Counted from the first letter of the stretch, positions 1 to 8,248 are shown. The stretch: 45,006 nucleotides of DNA from Rhodoplanes elegans (GCF_016653355.1 NZ_NHSK01000143.1:1-45006); one strand, 5' to 3'. Numbers and translations are program-made. Notes: generated from the sequence alone by a model not told the origin.

Positions 1-34
1 GGGGGCGCCGCCGCGAGTCTCTGCTGGTCGGAGG

Positions 35-80
35 CGCCCCCTCACCCCGACCCTCTCCCCGCACGCGGGGAGAGGGAGAG
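35..80. repeat. Palindromic intergenic repeat, family A
   Basis: A GC-rich inverted repeat: the arms are CCCTCTCCCCGC and GCGGGGAGAGGG around a short loop, preceded by CCCCTCACCCCGA. The same element recurs at 7375-7560. It lies upstream of the first gene and has no coding potential. Such short palindromes are common between genes in Hyphomicrobiales. The rest of 1-172 shows nothing else I can name apart from a Shine-Dalgarno just before 173. Confidence 0.75.
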
Positions 81-172
81 AGACGCGGCCGCCGAGTGCG
101 ACGAACACTCCCCGGCGCCGGGGGAACGAGACCCGGAGTCTGGGCCAGAATCGGAATTCCAGGGAGGACATC

Positions 173-1441
173 ATGATTTCCATGACGCGACGTCATTTCT
201 CCACCGCGCTGCTGGCGGGCGCCGGCGTGATCGCCATGCCTGCCGTGCTGCGCGCGCAGGCGAAGCCGCGCCTCGTCGTGGTCGGCGGTGGGCCGGCCGG
301 CGCGACCGTGGCGCGCTATGTCGCCAAGGATTCGAACGGCGCCATCGACGTGACGCTGGTCGAGCCGGCCAAGAAGTTCATCACCTGCTTCCATTCGAAC
401 CTCTATCTCGGCGACTACCGGCCGTGGGACTCGATCGCGCACGACTACAATCTCGCCGCCGCCGGCGTGAAGAAGGTCGACCAGGCGGCCGCCGCGATCG
501 ATCGCGACAAGAAGGAGGTGCGCCTCGCCGACGGCAACGTGCTGCCCTACGACCGCCTCGTCGTCGCGCCCGGCATCGATCTCGACTTCGGCTCGGTTCC
601 CGGCTGGTCCGAGGCGGCCGCCGAGGTGATGCCGCACGCCTGGAAGGCCGGCCCGCAGACCCAGCTCCTGAAGAAGCAGCTCGACACGCTGCAGGACGGC
701 GCCACCATCGTGATGATCGCGCCGCCGAACCCGTATCGCTGCCCGCCCGGACCCTACGAGCGCGTCTCCTGCATGGCGGCCGTCCTCAAGAAGAAGGGCC
801 ACACCAAGTCGCGCATCGTGGTGATCGACCCGAAGGACCGCTTCTCCAAGATGGCGCTGTTCCAGGAGGGATGGCAGAACCACTACCCGGGCATGGTCGA
901 GTGGATGGACCCGAAGATGCATGGCGGGCTCAAGAGCGTCGACCCGAAGACCATGACGGTCGTCACCGATCTCGAGAGCATCAAGGCCGACCTCGTCAAC
1001 GTGATCCCCAAGCAGATGGCCGGCAAGATCGCCCGTGACGCGGGGCTCGCCAACGCCACCGGCTACTGCCCGATCGACCCGACCAACATGAAGTCGGCAA
1101 ACGACCCGAACATCTTCGTGCTCGGCGACGCCTCGATCGCCGGGGCGATGCCGAAGTCGGCCTTCGCGGCCAACAGCCAGGCCAAGGTGGTGGCGATGGC
1201 GGTGCGCGGCGAGCTCGCCGGCTCCCGCACCTTCCCGGCGCGCTATTCCAACACCTGCTGGTCGATCATCGCGCCCGACGACACGGTCAAGATCGGCGGT
1301 CGTTACGAGGCCAAGGACGGCGCCATCGCCGAGGTCGAGGGCTTCGTCTCCAAGACCGGCGAGGGCAAGGACGAGCGCCGCCAGACCAGCGAGGAGAACA
1401 TGGGCTGGTACAAGGGCATCGTCGCCGACATCTTCGGGTGA
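173..1441 (+). CDS. fccB: Flavocytochrome c sulfide dehydrogenase flavoprotein subunit (FccB/SoxF type)
   Basis: A 422-residue FAD protein that would oxidise sulfide in the periplasm and pass electrons to a c-type cytochrome partner (FccA), which is not in the window. The N-terminus has a twin-arginine signal (TRRHFSTALLAG) probably cleaved after AQA at residue 30. A dinucleotide-binding GGGPAG follows at about 38-43. Cys72 in TCFHSN would be mature residue 42, the position of the covalently FAD-linked cysteine in the Allochromatium protein. Cys190 (PYRCPP) and Cys362 (NTCWS) match the family's redox disulfide. The C-terminal FCSD flavin-binding domain ends the protein. Start ATG 173 has GGGAGG a few bases upstream; ATG 182 is possible. 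Family assignment is secure; FccB versus SoxF cannot be separated without upstream genes. Confidence 0.9.
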   Translation: MISMTRRHFSTALLAGAGVIAMPAVLRAQAKPRLVVVGGGPAGATVARYVAKDSNGAIDVTLVEPAKKFITCFHSNLYLGDYRPWDSIAHDYNLAAAGVKKVDQAAAAIDRDKKEVRLADGNVLPYDRLVVAPGIDLDFGSVPGWSEAAAEVMPHAWKAGPQTQLLKKQLDTLQDGATIVMIAPPNPYRCPPGPYERVSCMAAVLKKKGHTKSRIVVIDPKDRFSKMALFQEGWQNHYPGMVEWMDPKMHGGLKSVDPKTMTVVTDLESIKADLVNVIPKQMAGKIARDAGLANATGYCPIDPTNMKSANDPNIFVLGDASIAGAMPKSAFAANSQAKVVAMAVRGELAGSRTFPARYSNTCWSIIAPDDTVKIGGRYEAKDGAIAEVEGFVSKTGEGKDERRQTSEENMGWYKGIVADIFG

Positions 1442-1479
1442 GGCGGAACCACCGCTTCGGCGTCGCGGTCGTTCCGCCC

Positions 1480-1655
1480 TCGTCCTGAGGAGCGACCGCA
1501 GGTCGCGTCTCGAAGGGCGGGGGCGGCCACCACCGAAATCGCACCCGCCCGGTTTCGGCGTTCGGACCTGCACAAGTCGGCTGATGCCGGCTCGTGGTGG
1601 CCACATGGTTCGAGACGCGGACCTGCGGTCCGCTCCTCACCATGAGGAGAGCGGG
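1480..1655. repeat. Pair of inverted intergenic repeats, family D
   Basis: Two copies of one motif face each other in the gap between the two flavoprotein genes. TCCTGAGGAGCGACCGCAGG with GTCGCGTCTCGAAGG lies at about 1482-1518, and the opposite-strand copy (GGTTCGAGACGCGGACCTGC, then GGTCCGCTCCTCACCATGAG) at about 1606-1645. Each copy can fold on itself and the pair can fold together. It looks like the dispersed palindromic elements of Bradyrhizobiaceae-type genomes. No coding potential. Confidence 0.7.
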
Positions 1656-1672
1656 AGGTGAGAGGACTGGCC

Positions 1673-2935
1673 GTGATCGACCGACGAATCTTTTTGCGCG
1701 GGACGGCGGGCGCCCTGGCGGCACCGGCGCTCGCCGCGCCCGCCATCGCCCAGGTGAAGCCGCACGTCGTCGTGGTCGGCGGCGGCGCGGGCGGCGCGAC
1801 GGCGGCCAAGTATCTGGTCTCGACCGGCGCCGAGCTCGACGTGACGCTGGTCGAGCAGAATCGCCAGTTCGTTACGCCGTTCACGTCGAACCAGTTCCTC
1901 GCCGGGCTCAAGCCCTACGAGCAGCTCGTCTTCGGCTACGACAATCTCGCCGGGCGCGGCGTCAAGCTGGTGTTCGAGCGGGTCGCCGGCATCGCGCGCA
2001 CGGCGAAGCGCCTGCGCCTCGCCGACGGGTCGGAGATTCCCTACGACCGCCTGATCATCTCCCCCGGCATCGACTTCCGGTATGCCGACGTGCCGGGCTA
2101 TTCGGCCGAGGCGGCGGAGCGCATGCCGCACGCGTGGCGGGGCGGCGACCAGCTCCTGCTGCTCAAGCGCCGGCTCGACGCGGTCGAGGACGGCGGCCTG
2201 ATCGTCATCATCGCGCCGCCGACGCCCTATCGTTGCCCGCCGGCGCCCTACGAGCGCGCCTCGATGATGGCGCTGGCGCTGAAGCGACGCGGCGTCAAGG
2301 ACGTCCGCATCGTCATCCTCGACGCCAAGGACCACTTCACCATGCAGCCGCTGTTCGAGGACGGCTGGGAGCGGCACTATCCCGGCGTCATCGAGTGGCA
2401 GGACCCCAAGATGCACGGCGGCATCAAGTCCGTCGATCCCAAGTCCATGACCGTGACGACCGACCTCGAGACCCACAAGGCGGCGCTGGTCAACGTCATC
2501 CCGCCCCAGCAGGCGGGCCGCCTCGGCCGCGACGCCGGCCTCACCGACGAGACCGGCTGGTGCCCGGTCGATGCCGGGACCATGAAGTCGCTCGTCGATG
2601 CAAACATCCATGTGATAGGCGACGCCGCGATCGGCGGCGACTTTCCGAAGTCGGGCTTCGCCGCCAACAACGAGGCGAAGAACACCGCAATGATCGTCCG
2701 CCACGAGCTGCTCGGCGGGCGGCTCTTGCCGGTACGCTTCACCAACCACTGCTGGAGCACCATCGCGCCCGACGACGCGATCAAGAACGGCGCCCGCTAC
2801 GAGCCGCGCGACGGCAAGATCGTGATGCTCGACCCCTACACGTCACAGCGCGACGAATCCGCAGAGTTGCGCGAAAAGCAGGCCAAGGAGGCGGTCGGCT
2901 GGTATCGCGGCATGACGACCGACATGTTCGGGTGA
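1673..2935 (+). CDS. Second flavocytochrome c sulfide dehydrogenase-like flavoprotein, lacking the FAD-linking cysteine
   Basis: A paralogue of the preceding gene, 420 residues from GTG 1673, which has AGAGGA six bases upstream. An in-frame GTG at 1658 is less likely because its GGGAGG abuts it. The N-terminus has a twin-arginine motif (DRRIFLRG) and an Ala-rich signal peptide. The GGGAGG dinucleotide loop, the disulfide cysteines Cys188 (PYRCPP) and Cys360 (NHCWS), and the C-terminal FCSD domain are all kept. Where the first protein has TCFHSN, this one reads TPFTSN, so Pro69 replaces the cysteine that carries FAD covalently. It should therefore bind FAD non-covalently or work differently. 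No cytochrome subunit gene follows. It probably arose by tandem duplication and may act on another sulfur compound (inference). Confidence 0.85.
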   Translation: MIDRRIFLRGTAGALAAPALAAPAIAQVKPHVVVVGGGAGGATAAKYLVSTGAELDVTLVEQNRQFVTPFTSNQFLAGLKPYEQLVFGYDNLAGRGVKLVFERVAGIARTAKRLRLADGSEIPYDRLIISPGIDFRYADVPGYSAEAAERMPHAWRGGDQLLLLKRRLDAVEDGGLIVIIAPPTPYRCPPAPYERASMMALALKRRGVKDVRIVILDAKDHFTMQPLFEDGWERHYPGVIEWQDPKMHGGIKSVDPKSMTVTTDLETHKAALVNVIPPQQAGRLGRDAGLTDETGWCPVDAGTMKSLVDANIHVIGDAAIGGDFPKSGFAANNEAKNTAMIVRHELLGGRLLPVRFTNHCWSTIAPDDAIKNGARYEPRDGKIVMLDPYTSQRDESAELREKQAKEAVGWYRGMTTDMFG

Positions 2936-2942
2936 CAGATTC

Positions 2943-3090
2943 CGGTCATCCCGGGGCGCGGACTGCAGGTCCGCGAGCCCGGGATCCATACGCCCGGCGA
3001 TGATGGCTCACGAAAGAGATGGCTCGCGAAAGACAGCGGGTATGGATCCCGGGCTCGGCGCTTTCGCGCCGCCCCGGGGCGACCAGGCAA
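2943..3090. repeat. Palindromic intergenic repeat, family B
   Basis: A long imperfect inverted repeat in the gap between convergent genes. The left arm contains CATCCCGGGGCGCGGACTGC and GGGATCCATACGC; the right arm contains GTATGGATCCCGGGCTCGGC and GCCGCCCCGGGGCGACC. Related elements occur at 8249, 14250, 39112 and 42674. As it sits between the fccB paralogue and cobA, which converge, its transcript hairpin could end transcription from both sides, but no U-tract is visible. Confidence 0.75.
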
Positions 3091-3145
3091 TTCTGCGAGG
3101 CTTCCTCGCGGGAGAAGTTGTAATTGCTCTACCGTCCGGAGCTGA

Positions 3146-3922
3146 TCAGGATCGGTCGGTTGTTTCCGCTTTCGCCATCACCCCCGCCAGTGCCGCCCCG
3201 TACAGAATCATGCACGCTCCGGTCGGCGGGTTTTCGCGCAGGCGCGCCGCGATCGTTGCGATCGTGCCGGTCATGGTCTTCGGATCGCTCCCCAGGCTCT
3301 CCACCACGGCGGCCGGCGTGTCGGGTGACAGGCCGTGGGCAAGAAGCTTGTCGGCGAGCGCCGGGAACGTCGCCTTGCCCATGAACACGCAGGTCGTCGC
3401 CGCCGGGTCTGCAAGCGCCGAGAGGTCGAGGTCGTCGGGCAGGCCGCCCGTCACCTCGTGCGCCGTGATGAACTGCACGCGCCGCGCGACCAGCCGCTTG
3501 GTCAGCGCCGTGCCGAGATGGGCGGCCGCCGCCGTCGCCGAGGTGACGCCCGGCACCATCTCGATGGCGAGGCCTGCCTCGCGGGCCGCCGTGATCTCCT
3601 CGTCGGCGCGCGAGAAGATCGCTGGGTCGCCCGACTTCAGCCGCACCACCCGCTTTCCGAGCCGCGCATAGGCGACCATCAGCCGGCTCACCTCGGTCTG
3701 CTTGGGCGCGTGCTGACCGGCGCGCTTTCCCACCGAGATCAGCTCGGCGTCCTCGCGCGCATGGACGAGGGCGCCGGCGCTGCCGAGATCGTCGTAGAGC
3801 ACCACGTCGGCGGCGCGCAGGCGATCGACGGCACGCAGCGTCAGCAGATCCGGGTCGCCCGGTCCGGCCCCGACCAGGGCGATGTGGCCCGCGGAGGCAT
3901 GGTGATCGGGATCGTCAGTCAT
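3146..3922 (-). CDS. cobA: Uroporphyrinogen-III C-methyltransferase (SUMT)
   Basis: Transfers two methyl groups from S-adenosylmethionine to C2 and C7 of uroporphyrinogen III, giving precorrin-2, the entry to corrins and sirohaem. The 258-residue protein has the SUMT signatures in order: GAGPGDP at 18-24, VVLYDDL near 40-46, RLKSGDPAIF at 94-103, PGVTSATAAAAHLG at 124-137 and the TKR motif just after. There is no HemD or CysG siroheme domain, so it is a stand-alone SUMT, as in aerobic cobalamin clusters. It is transcribed away from cbiD with only 70 bp between them. A SUMT devoted to sirohaem is possible, but the location argues for cobalamin. Confidence 0.93.
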   Translation of the reverse strand: MTDDPDHHASAGHIALVGAGPGDPDLLTLRAVDRLRAADVVLYDDLGSAGALVHAREDAELISVGKRAGQHAPKQTEVSRLMVAYARLGKRVVRLKSGDPAIFSRADEEITAAREAGLAIEMVPGVTSATAAAAHLGTALTKRLVARRVQFITAHEVTGGLPDDLDLSALADPAATTCVFMGKATFPALADKLLAHGLSPDTPAAVVESLGSDPKTMTGTIATIAARLRENPPTGACMILYGAALAGVMAKAETTDRS

Positions 3923-3956
3923 CTAAGCAGTCCTGGCGGCAGTTCTGGCGGCAGTC

Positions 3957-3985
3957 CTGACAGGATGCGGCGGCCCGCCTATAGT
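3957..3985 (+). promoter_or_regulatory. Sigma-70-like promoter of cbiD, positioned for a leaderless mRNA
   Basis: CTGACA (3957-3962) and TATAGT (3980-3985) are 17 bases apart, each one mismatch from consensus. The -10 element ends seven bases before the cbiD ATG at 3993, so transcription should begin at or next to the start codon. No Shine-Dalgarno is present between the -10 and the ATG. A small tandem duplication of CTGGCGGCAGTT/C at about 3932-3957 lies just upstream. Confidence 0.55.
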
Positions 3986-3992
3986 CGCGCGC

Positions 3993-5084
3993 ATGAGCGA
4001 AGAGAAGCCGCTGCGGCCCGGCTGGACCACGGGCACCTGCGCGACCGCGGCGACGCGCGCCGCCGTCGAGGCGCTGGTGACCGGCCATTTGCCGGACCCC
4101 GTCACCGTGACGCTGCCGGGCGGCCAGAGGCCGAGCTTTTCGCTCGCTTTCGGCGAGACGGGCGAGGGTTTCGCCCGGGCCGGCGTGGTGAAGGACGCGG
4201 GCGACGATCCCGACGTGACGCATGGCGCCGTCGTCGTCGCGACGGTCCGGCCGGGTGCGCCGGGCACCGGCGTGACGTTCCGGGCAGGCGAGGGGGTCGG
4301 CACCGTGACGCGGCCGGGCCTGCCGGTCGCGGTCGGCGAGCCGGCCATCAATCCGGTGCCGCGCGCTATGATCCGCGCCGCGATCGCCGAGGTGTGCGCC
4401 GTCACCGGCGCGGCCGGCGACATCGAGGTCGTGATCTCGGTCCCGAACGGCGAAGCCCTCGCGCAGAAGACGCTCAACCCGCGGCTCGGCATCGTCGGCG
4501 GCCTGTCGATCCTCGGCACCACCGGGATCGTGGTGCCGTTCTCCTGCGCGGCGTGGATCCACGCGATTCATCGCGGCGTCGACGTCGCCCGCGCCGCGGG
4601 CCTGTCGCACATCGCCGGCGCGACGGGATCGACCTCCGAGGCCGCCATCGCGGCGCTCGACGGCCTGCCCGAGATCGGGCTGATCGACATGGGCGACTTC
4701 GTCGGCGGCCTGTTGAAATACGTGCGGCTGCACCCGGTCGAGCGCGTCACCGTCGCGGGCGGCTTCGCTAAGATGACCAAGTTTTCGCAGGGGCTCCTCG
4801 ATCTCCACTCGCGTGCGGGCGAGGTCGATCTTTCTCACCTCGCCCGGCTCGCCGGCGAGGCGGGCGCGTCGCGCGCGTTGGTCGAGGCGATCCCGGAAGC
4901 GAACACGGCGCTCGAGGTCCTGCAGCGAACGCAGGCCGAGGGCATCGACATCGCCGCCGTGGTCGCGGCGCGCGCGGTCGCGACCGGCGCGGCGCTGCTG
5001 CGCGGCACGAACGTCGGCCTCGACGTCGTGGTGTTCGGCCGCACAGGCGCGCTGCTCGCCCGCACGCCGGTGGTGAGGGGATAG
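3993..5084 (+). CDS. cbiD: Cobalt-precorrin-5B C1-methyltransferase CbiD
   Basis: Methylates C1 of the contracted corrin ring using S-adenosylmethionine. CbiD belongs to the anaerobic (early-cobalt) pathway, where it follows CbiG; aerobic bacteria normally use the unrelated CobF. The 363-residue protein shows the diagnostic N-terminal RPGWTTGTCATAA (8-20), a glycine-rich SVPNGE region and GGFAKMTKFSQG. The start ATG 3993 lacks a Shine-Dalgarno; a promoter immediately upstream suggests a leaderless message. The stop codon TAG abuts the cobK ATG, so the two are co-transcribed. No cobF is present in the window, so CbiD probably replaces it. Confidence 0.93.
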   Translation: MSEEKPLRPGWTTGTCATAATRAAVEALVTGHLPDPVTVTLPGGQRPSFSLAFGETGEGFARAGVVKDAGDDPDVTHGAVVVATVRPGAPGTGVTFRAGEGVGTVTRPGLPVAVGEPAINPVPRAMIRAAIAEVCAVTGAAGDIEVVISVPNGEALAQKTLNPRLGIVGGLSILGTTGIVVPFSCAAWIHAIHRGVDVARAAGLSHIAGATGSTSEAAIAALDGLPEIGLIDMGDFVGGLLKYVRLHPVERVTVAGGFAKMTKFSQGLLDLHSRAGEVDLSHLARLAGEAGASRALVEAIPEANTALEVLQRTQAEGIDIAAVVAARAVATGAALLRGTNVGLDVVVFGRTGALLARTPVVRG

Positions 5085-5873
5085 ATGACGGCCCGGCAGA
5101 AGGTTCTGATCCTCGGCGGCACCACGGAGGCGCGGCGGCTGGCCGAGGCACTGGCGAACGCGCCCGAGATCGATGCCGTGCTGTCCTATGCGGGGCGCAC
5201 CGAGAGCCCGCTCGCCGTGCCGGTGCCCTGGCGGGTCGGCGGCTTCGGCGGCGTGCCGGGGCTGATCGACTATCTGCGCGCCGAAAAGATCGACCGTGTG
5301 GTCGACGCGACGCATCCGTTCGCGGCGCAGATGAGCGGCAACGCCGTCGCGGCTTGCGCGGCGACGAGTGTTCCGCTGGTCGCGCTGGAGCGGGCGCCGT
5401 GGCGGCCGGAGGCGGGCGACCGCTGGATCGAGGTCGACACGCTGGAGGAGGCGGTCGCCGCGGTCGGCGACGTGCCACGCCGCGTCTTCCTCGGCATCGG
5501 CCGGCTGCATCTCGACGCCTTCGTGAAGAAGCCGCAGCACCATTATCTGGTCCGCCTGGTCGATGCGCCGCGTGAAAAACTGCCGCTGCCGAACGTCACC
5601 GTGGTGGTGGCGCGCGGGCCGTTCGACGTCGACGGCGACCGCGCGCTGATGGTCGAGCACGGCAGCGAGCTGGTGGTGTCGAAGAACGCCGGCGGCACGG
5701 CGGCCGTCGCGAAAATCATCGCGGCGCGAAGCCTCGGGCTGCCGGTCGTGATGGTGCGGCGGCCGCACGTTCCGAAGCGACCGGCGGTCGACACCGTCGC
5801 GGCCATGCTGGCGTGGCTCGCCGGCGGGAGCGTTCACGACGCGCTCTCCGCCGGCGCCGAGCGCGGCGTGTAG
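5085..5873 (+). CDS. cobK: Precorrin-6A reductase
   Basis: NADPH-dependent reduction of precorrin-6A to precorrin-6B. The 262-residue protein has the family's N-terminal GGTTEARRLA (11-20), VVDATHPFAAQMS (72-84), a central GIGRLHL segment and SKNAGGTAAVAKI near the C-terminal third. The ATG follows the cbiD stop codon directly. The last 40 bases overlap the 3' end of cobJ on the opposite strand, an unusually long convergent overlap. Product assignment rests on motifs shared with CobK/CbiJ; in this CobL/CobM-type context the CobK activity is expected. Confidence 0.92.
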   Translation: MTARQKVLILGGTTEARRLAEALANAPEIDAVLSYAGRTESPLAVPVPWRVGGFGGVPGLIDYLRAEKIDRVVDATHPFAAQMSGNAVAACAATSVPLVALERAPWRPEAGDRWIEVDTLEEAVAAVGDVPRRVFLGIGRLHLDAFVKKPQHHYLVRLVDAPREKLPLPNVTVVVARGPFDVDGDRALMVEHGSELVVSKNAGGTAAVAKIIAARSLGLPVVMVRRPHVPKRPAVDTVAAMLAWLAGGSVHDALSAGAERGV

Positions 5874-6616
5874 ACGAGGGCCGGGCCGCGTTCCCGCGTG
5901 ATCAGCCGGGTCTGCGACGAGCCGACGATGACGAGCGTGCGCATGTCGGCGCGCGAAGCTACGGCGTCGGCGAGCGGCACCGTGTCGATCTTTTCGGCCT
6001 CGGCGCTCACCGCGGTGGCGAAGATCACGGGCGTCGTCGGCGGGCGCAGCGGGCGCAGGATGTCGAGCGCCTGGCCGAGCTGATGCGGCCGCGCCTTCGA
6101 CACCGGATTGTAGAGCGCGATGACGAAGTCGGCCTCGGCGGCGAGCCGCAGGCGCTTCTCGACCAAGGCCCAGGGCTTCAGATTGTCCGAGAGGTTGATG
6201 GCGCAAAAATCGTGGCCGAGCGGCGCGCCGGCCCGCGCCGCCGCCGCCGTCATCGCCGTTACGCCGGGCAGCACCCGCAGGTCGAGCTCGCGCCAGCCGG
6301 GATCGCCGTGCTCGACCGCCTCGAGGACGGCCGCCGCCATGGCGAACACGCCGGGATCGCCCGACGAGACGACGACGACGCGCCGCCCGGCGCCCGCGAG
6401 CGTCAGCGCGTGGCGGGCGCGGTCGATCTCCTCGCGGTTGTCGGAGCCGTGCTTCGTCAGCCCGGGCCGGTCGGGCACGCGGGCGATGTAGGGGCCGTAG
6501 CCGATCAGGTCGGTCGCGGCGGCGAGCGCGTCCGTCACGTCCGGCGTGGTCAGGCGTGGGTCGCCGGGGCCGAGGCCGACGACGACCAGCGAGCCCGAGG
6601 ACGAGGCGTCGCTCAT
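5834..6616 (-). CDS. cobJ: Precorrin-3B C17-methyltransferase
   Basis: Methylates C17 of precorrin-3B and drives ring contraction to precorrin-4. The 260-residue protein has the methyltransferase signatures VGLGPGDP (13-20), a GYGPYIARVPD segment, VVSSGDPGVFAMA (83-95), PGVTAMTAAAARAG and YNPVSKARP. The start ATG at 6616 overlaps the cobI stop as ATGA, so the two are translationally coupled. The 3' end runs 40 bases into cobK on the other strand. Its substrate must come from a precorrin-3B synthase; CobG is absent here, which supports CobZ activity for the TcuA/TcuB-like pair. Confidence 0.93.
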   Translation of the reverse strand: MSDASSSGSLVVVGLGPGDPRLTTPDVTDALAAATDLIGYGPYIARVPDRPGLTKHGSDNREEIDRARHALTLAGAGRRVVVVSSGDPGVFAMAAAVLEAVEHGDPGWRELDLRVLPGVTAMTAAAARAGAPLGHDFCAINLSDNLKPWALVEKRLRLAAEADFVIALYNPVSKARPHQLGQALDILRPLRPPTTPVIFATAVSAEAEKIDTVPLADAVASRADMRTLVIVGSSQTRLITRERGPALVYTPRSAPAESAS

Positions 6617-7338
6617 GGCCGCCGCCCTTGGCCGTGCACCAGCACCATCGAGAAGTAGGGCGCGGCATCGTCCGGCTTGTCGGCGAGGCGCAGCACCGTC
6701 TCGCCCGCCATGGTGCCGCGCTCGACATAGACGGCGCGGTCGATCAGGCCGGCGGTCGTCAGCGCCCGCCGCACTTTTGGGAGGTTTTTTCCCAGCTTCA
6801 TGATCACGAGCGCGTCGGCCCGGCCCATGCGGTCGACGAGCGTCGGCTCGTCGAGCGTCGCGGGCAGCACCGTGAGAATATCGTCGCCCCAGGTGATCGG
6901 CGCACCCGTCGCGGTCCAGCAGCCGGCCATGCCGGGGATGCCGGGGACGACGACAACGGGCACGCGGCCGGCGAGGCGCGTGTGCAGATGCATGAACGAG
7001 CCGTAGAGGAACGGGTCGCCCTCGCACAGCACGATCACGTCACGGCCCTGATCCGTGTACGCGGTCAGACGGGCAACGCAGTCCTGATAAAAGTCCTTCA
7101 GGGCGGCGTTGTAGGCCGGGTCCTTGAAGGCGATCTCGGTCGTGACCGGATACGCCATCGCGATCTCGGTCACGTCGGGGGCCAGGAGCCCCGCCGCAAT
7201 GGTGCGAGCGTTGCTGGTCCGCCCGGCCTTGCAGAAATAGGCGACGACAGCGGCGCCGCGCACCAGCCGGTCGGCCTTGACGCTGATCAGCTCGGGATTG
7301 CCGGGGCCGAGCCCGACGCCGTAGACGGTGGCGGTCAT
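6613..7338 (-). CDS. cobI: Precorrin-2 C20-methyltransferase
   Basis: Transfers a methyl group to C20 of precorrin-2 to make precorrin-3A. The 241-residue protein has GVGLGPGNPELIS (7-19), KAGRTSNA, VLCEGDPFLYGSFMHLHTRL (104-123), PGIPGMAGC and a C-terminal VERGTMAGETV, all standard for CobI/CbiL. It heads the cobI-cobJ pair and the two overlap by four bases. About 270 bases of palindromic repeats separate it from cobH upstream. Confidence 0.94.
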   Translation of the reverse strand: MTATVYGVGLGPGNPELISVKADRLVRGAAVVAYFCKAGRTSNARTIAAGLLAPDVTEIAMAYPVTTEIAFKDPAYNAALKDFYQDCVARLTAYTDQGRDVIVLCEGDPFLYGSFMHLHTRLAGRVPVVVVPGIPGMAGCWTATGAPITWGDDILTVLPATLDEPTLVDRMGRADALVIMKLGKNLPKVRRALTTAGLIDRAVYVERGTMAGETVLRLADKPDDAAPYFSMVLVHGQGRRP

Positions 7339-7374
7339 CGGCGACGCTCCCCGGCGACAGTGGTCCCTTCGGAG

Positions 7375-7560
7375 GCGATAGAGGCGCCGTCACCTCTCCC
7401 CGCGTGCGGGGAGAGGTCGAATTTCGCGCGGCACGCGCGGAATTCGGGTGAGGGGTCGTCTCCGTATCCACGAGGCGCCCCCTCACCCCGACCCTCTCCG
7501 CGCGCGCGGGGAGAGGGAGCGCAGGCGCCGCGCAAGCAGCGAGAGGGAGTTGAGGCGCCG
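7375..7560. repeat. Cluster of palindromic repeats, family A
   Basis: Two elements side by side between cobH and cobI. CACCTCTCCCCGCGTGCGGG continues into GAGAGGTCGAATTTCGCGCG, and a second copy (CCCCTCACCCCGACCCTCTC) starts near 7480 and ends in GCGGGGAGAGGGAGCG. A shorter echo, GCGAGAGGGAGTTGAGGCGCC, closes the stretch at about 7540-7559. The element matches 35-80. It fills most of the gap, and no gene or promoter is evident in it. Confidence 0.75.
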
Positions 7561-7609
7561 TGCATCGAGAGGAGTCCGGCAGGGACGTGACTCGAGATAA
7601 CGATCATCG

Positions 7610-8236
7610 TCATTCCCGGTCGCTCGCCAGCGCGTTGACGGCGGCGGCCGTCATGGCGCTGCCGCCCTTGCGGCCGCGCACGATCATGCTGGGCACGCGG
7701 CCGTCGGCGAGCAGCGCCTCCTTCGACTCCGCCGCGCCGACGAAGCCGACCGGCATGCCGATGACGGCGGCCGGCATCGCGGCGCCGTCGTCCAGCATCT
7801 CCAGCAGCCGGAACAGCGCCGTCGGCGCGTTGCCGATCGCCACGACCGAACCGCCCAGCCGCTCGCGCCACAGCTCCATGGCGGCGGCCGTGCGGGTGGT
7901 GCCGAGCTTGTCGGCCAGCAACGGCACGGCCGGATCGGAGAGCGTGCAGATCACGTCGTTGTCGGCCGGCAGCCGCGCCCGGGTGACGCCGTGCGCCACC
8001 ATCTGGGCGTCGCAGAAGATCGGCGCGCCGGCCCGCAGCGCGGCCCGCGCTGCCGCCGCGGCGCCCGGCGAGAAGACGAGATCGGCCGCGACCTCGACCA
8101 TGCCGCTCGCATGGATCACCCGCACCGCGACCTTCTCCTCCTCGGGCGCGAAGCGGGCGAGGTCGGCCTCGGCCCGGATGATCGCAAACGAGCGGCGATA
8201 GATCGCCGCTCCGTCCTTCTCGTAGACGAGGGTCAT
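7610..8236 (-). CDS. cobH: Precorrin-8X methylmutase
   Basis: Moves the methyl group from C11 to C12 of precorrin-8x, giving hydrogenobyrinic acid. The 208-residue protein has the catalytic histidine in VRVIHASGM (His42 from this start, close to His43 in characterised CobH), followed by ADLVFSPGA, GAPIFCDAQMV, GNAPTALF and GMPVGFVGAAESKE, the classic CobH/CbiC signatures. I chose ATG 8236 because AAAGG lies seven bases upstream; a TTG at 8242 is also in frame. It lies between cobN and cobI in the same orientation but is set off from both by repeats. Confidence 0.94.
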   Translation of the reverse strand: MTLVYEKDGAAIYRRSFAIIRAEADLARFAPEEEKVAVRVIHASGMVEVAADLVFSPGAAAAARAALRAGAPIFCDAQMVAHGVTRARLPADNDVICTLSDPAVPLLADKLGTTRTAAAMELWRERLGGSVVAIGNAPTALFRLLEMLDDGAAMPAAVIGMPVGFVGAAESKEALLADGRVPSMIVRGRKGGSAMTAAAVNALASDRE

Positions 8237-8248
8237 GCACAAGCCTTT

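Noticed and set aside
3928-3963. Short tandem repeat CTGGCGGCAGTT considered as a CRISPR or iteron
   Set aside because: Only two to three units of 12 bases with no spacers; it simply lies in the cbiD promoter region.
3915-6728. A 937-codon open frame on the minus strand across cbiD and cobK
   Set aside because: It is antisense to two firmly identified genes, is Arg/Ala/Pro-rich with no motifs, and results from the high GC content that removes stop codons.
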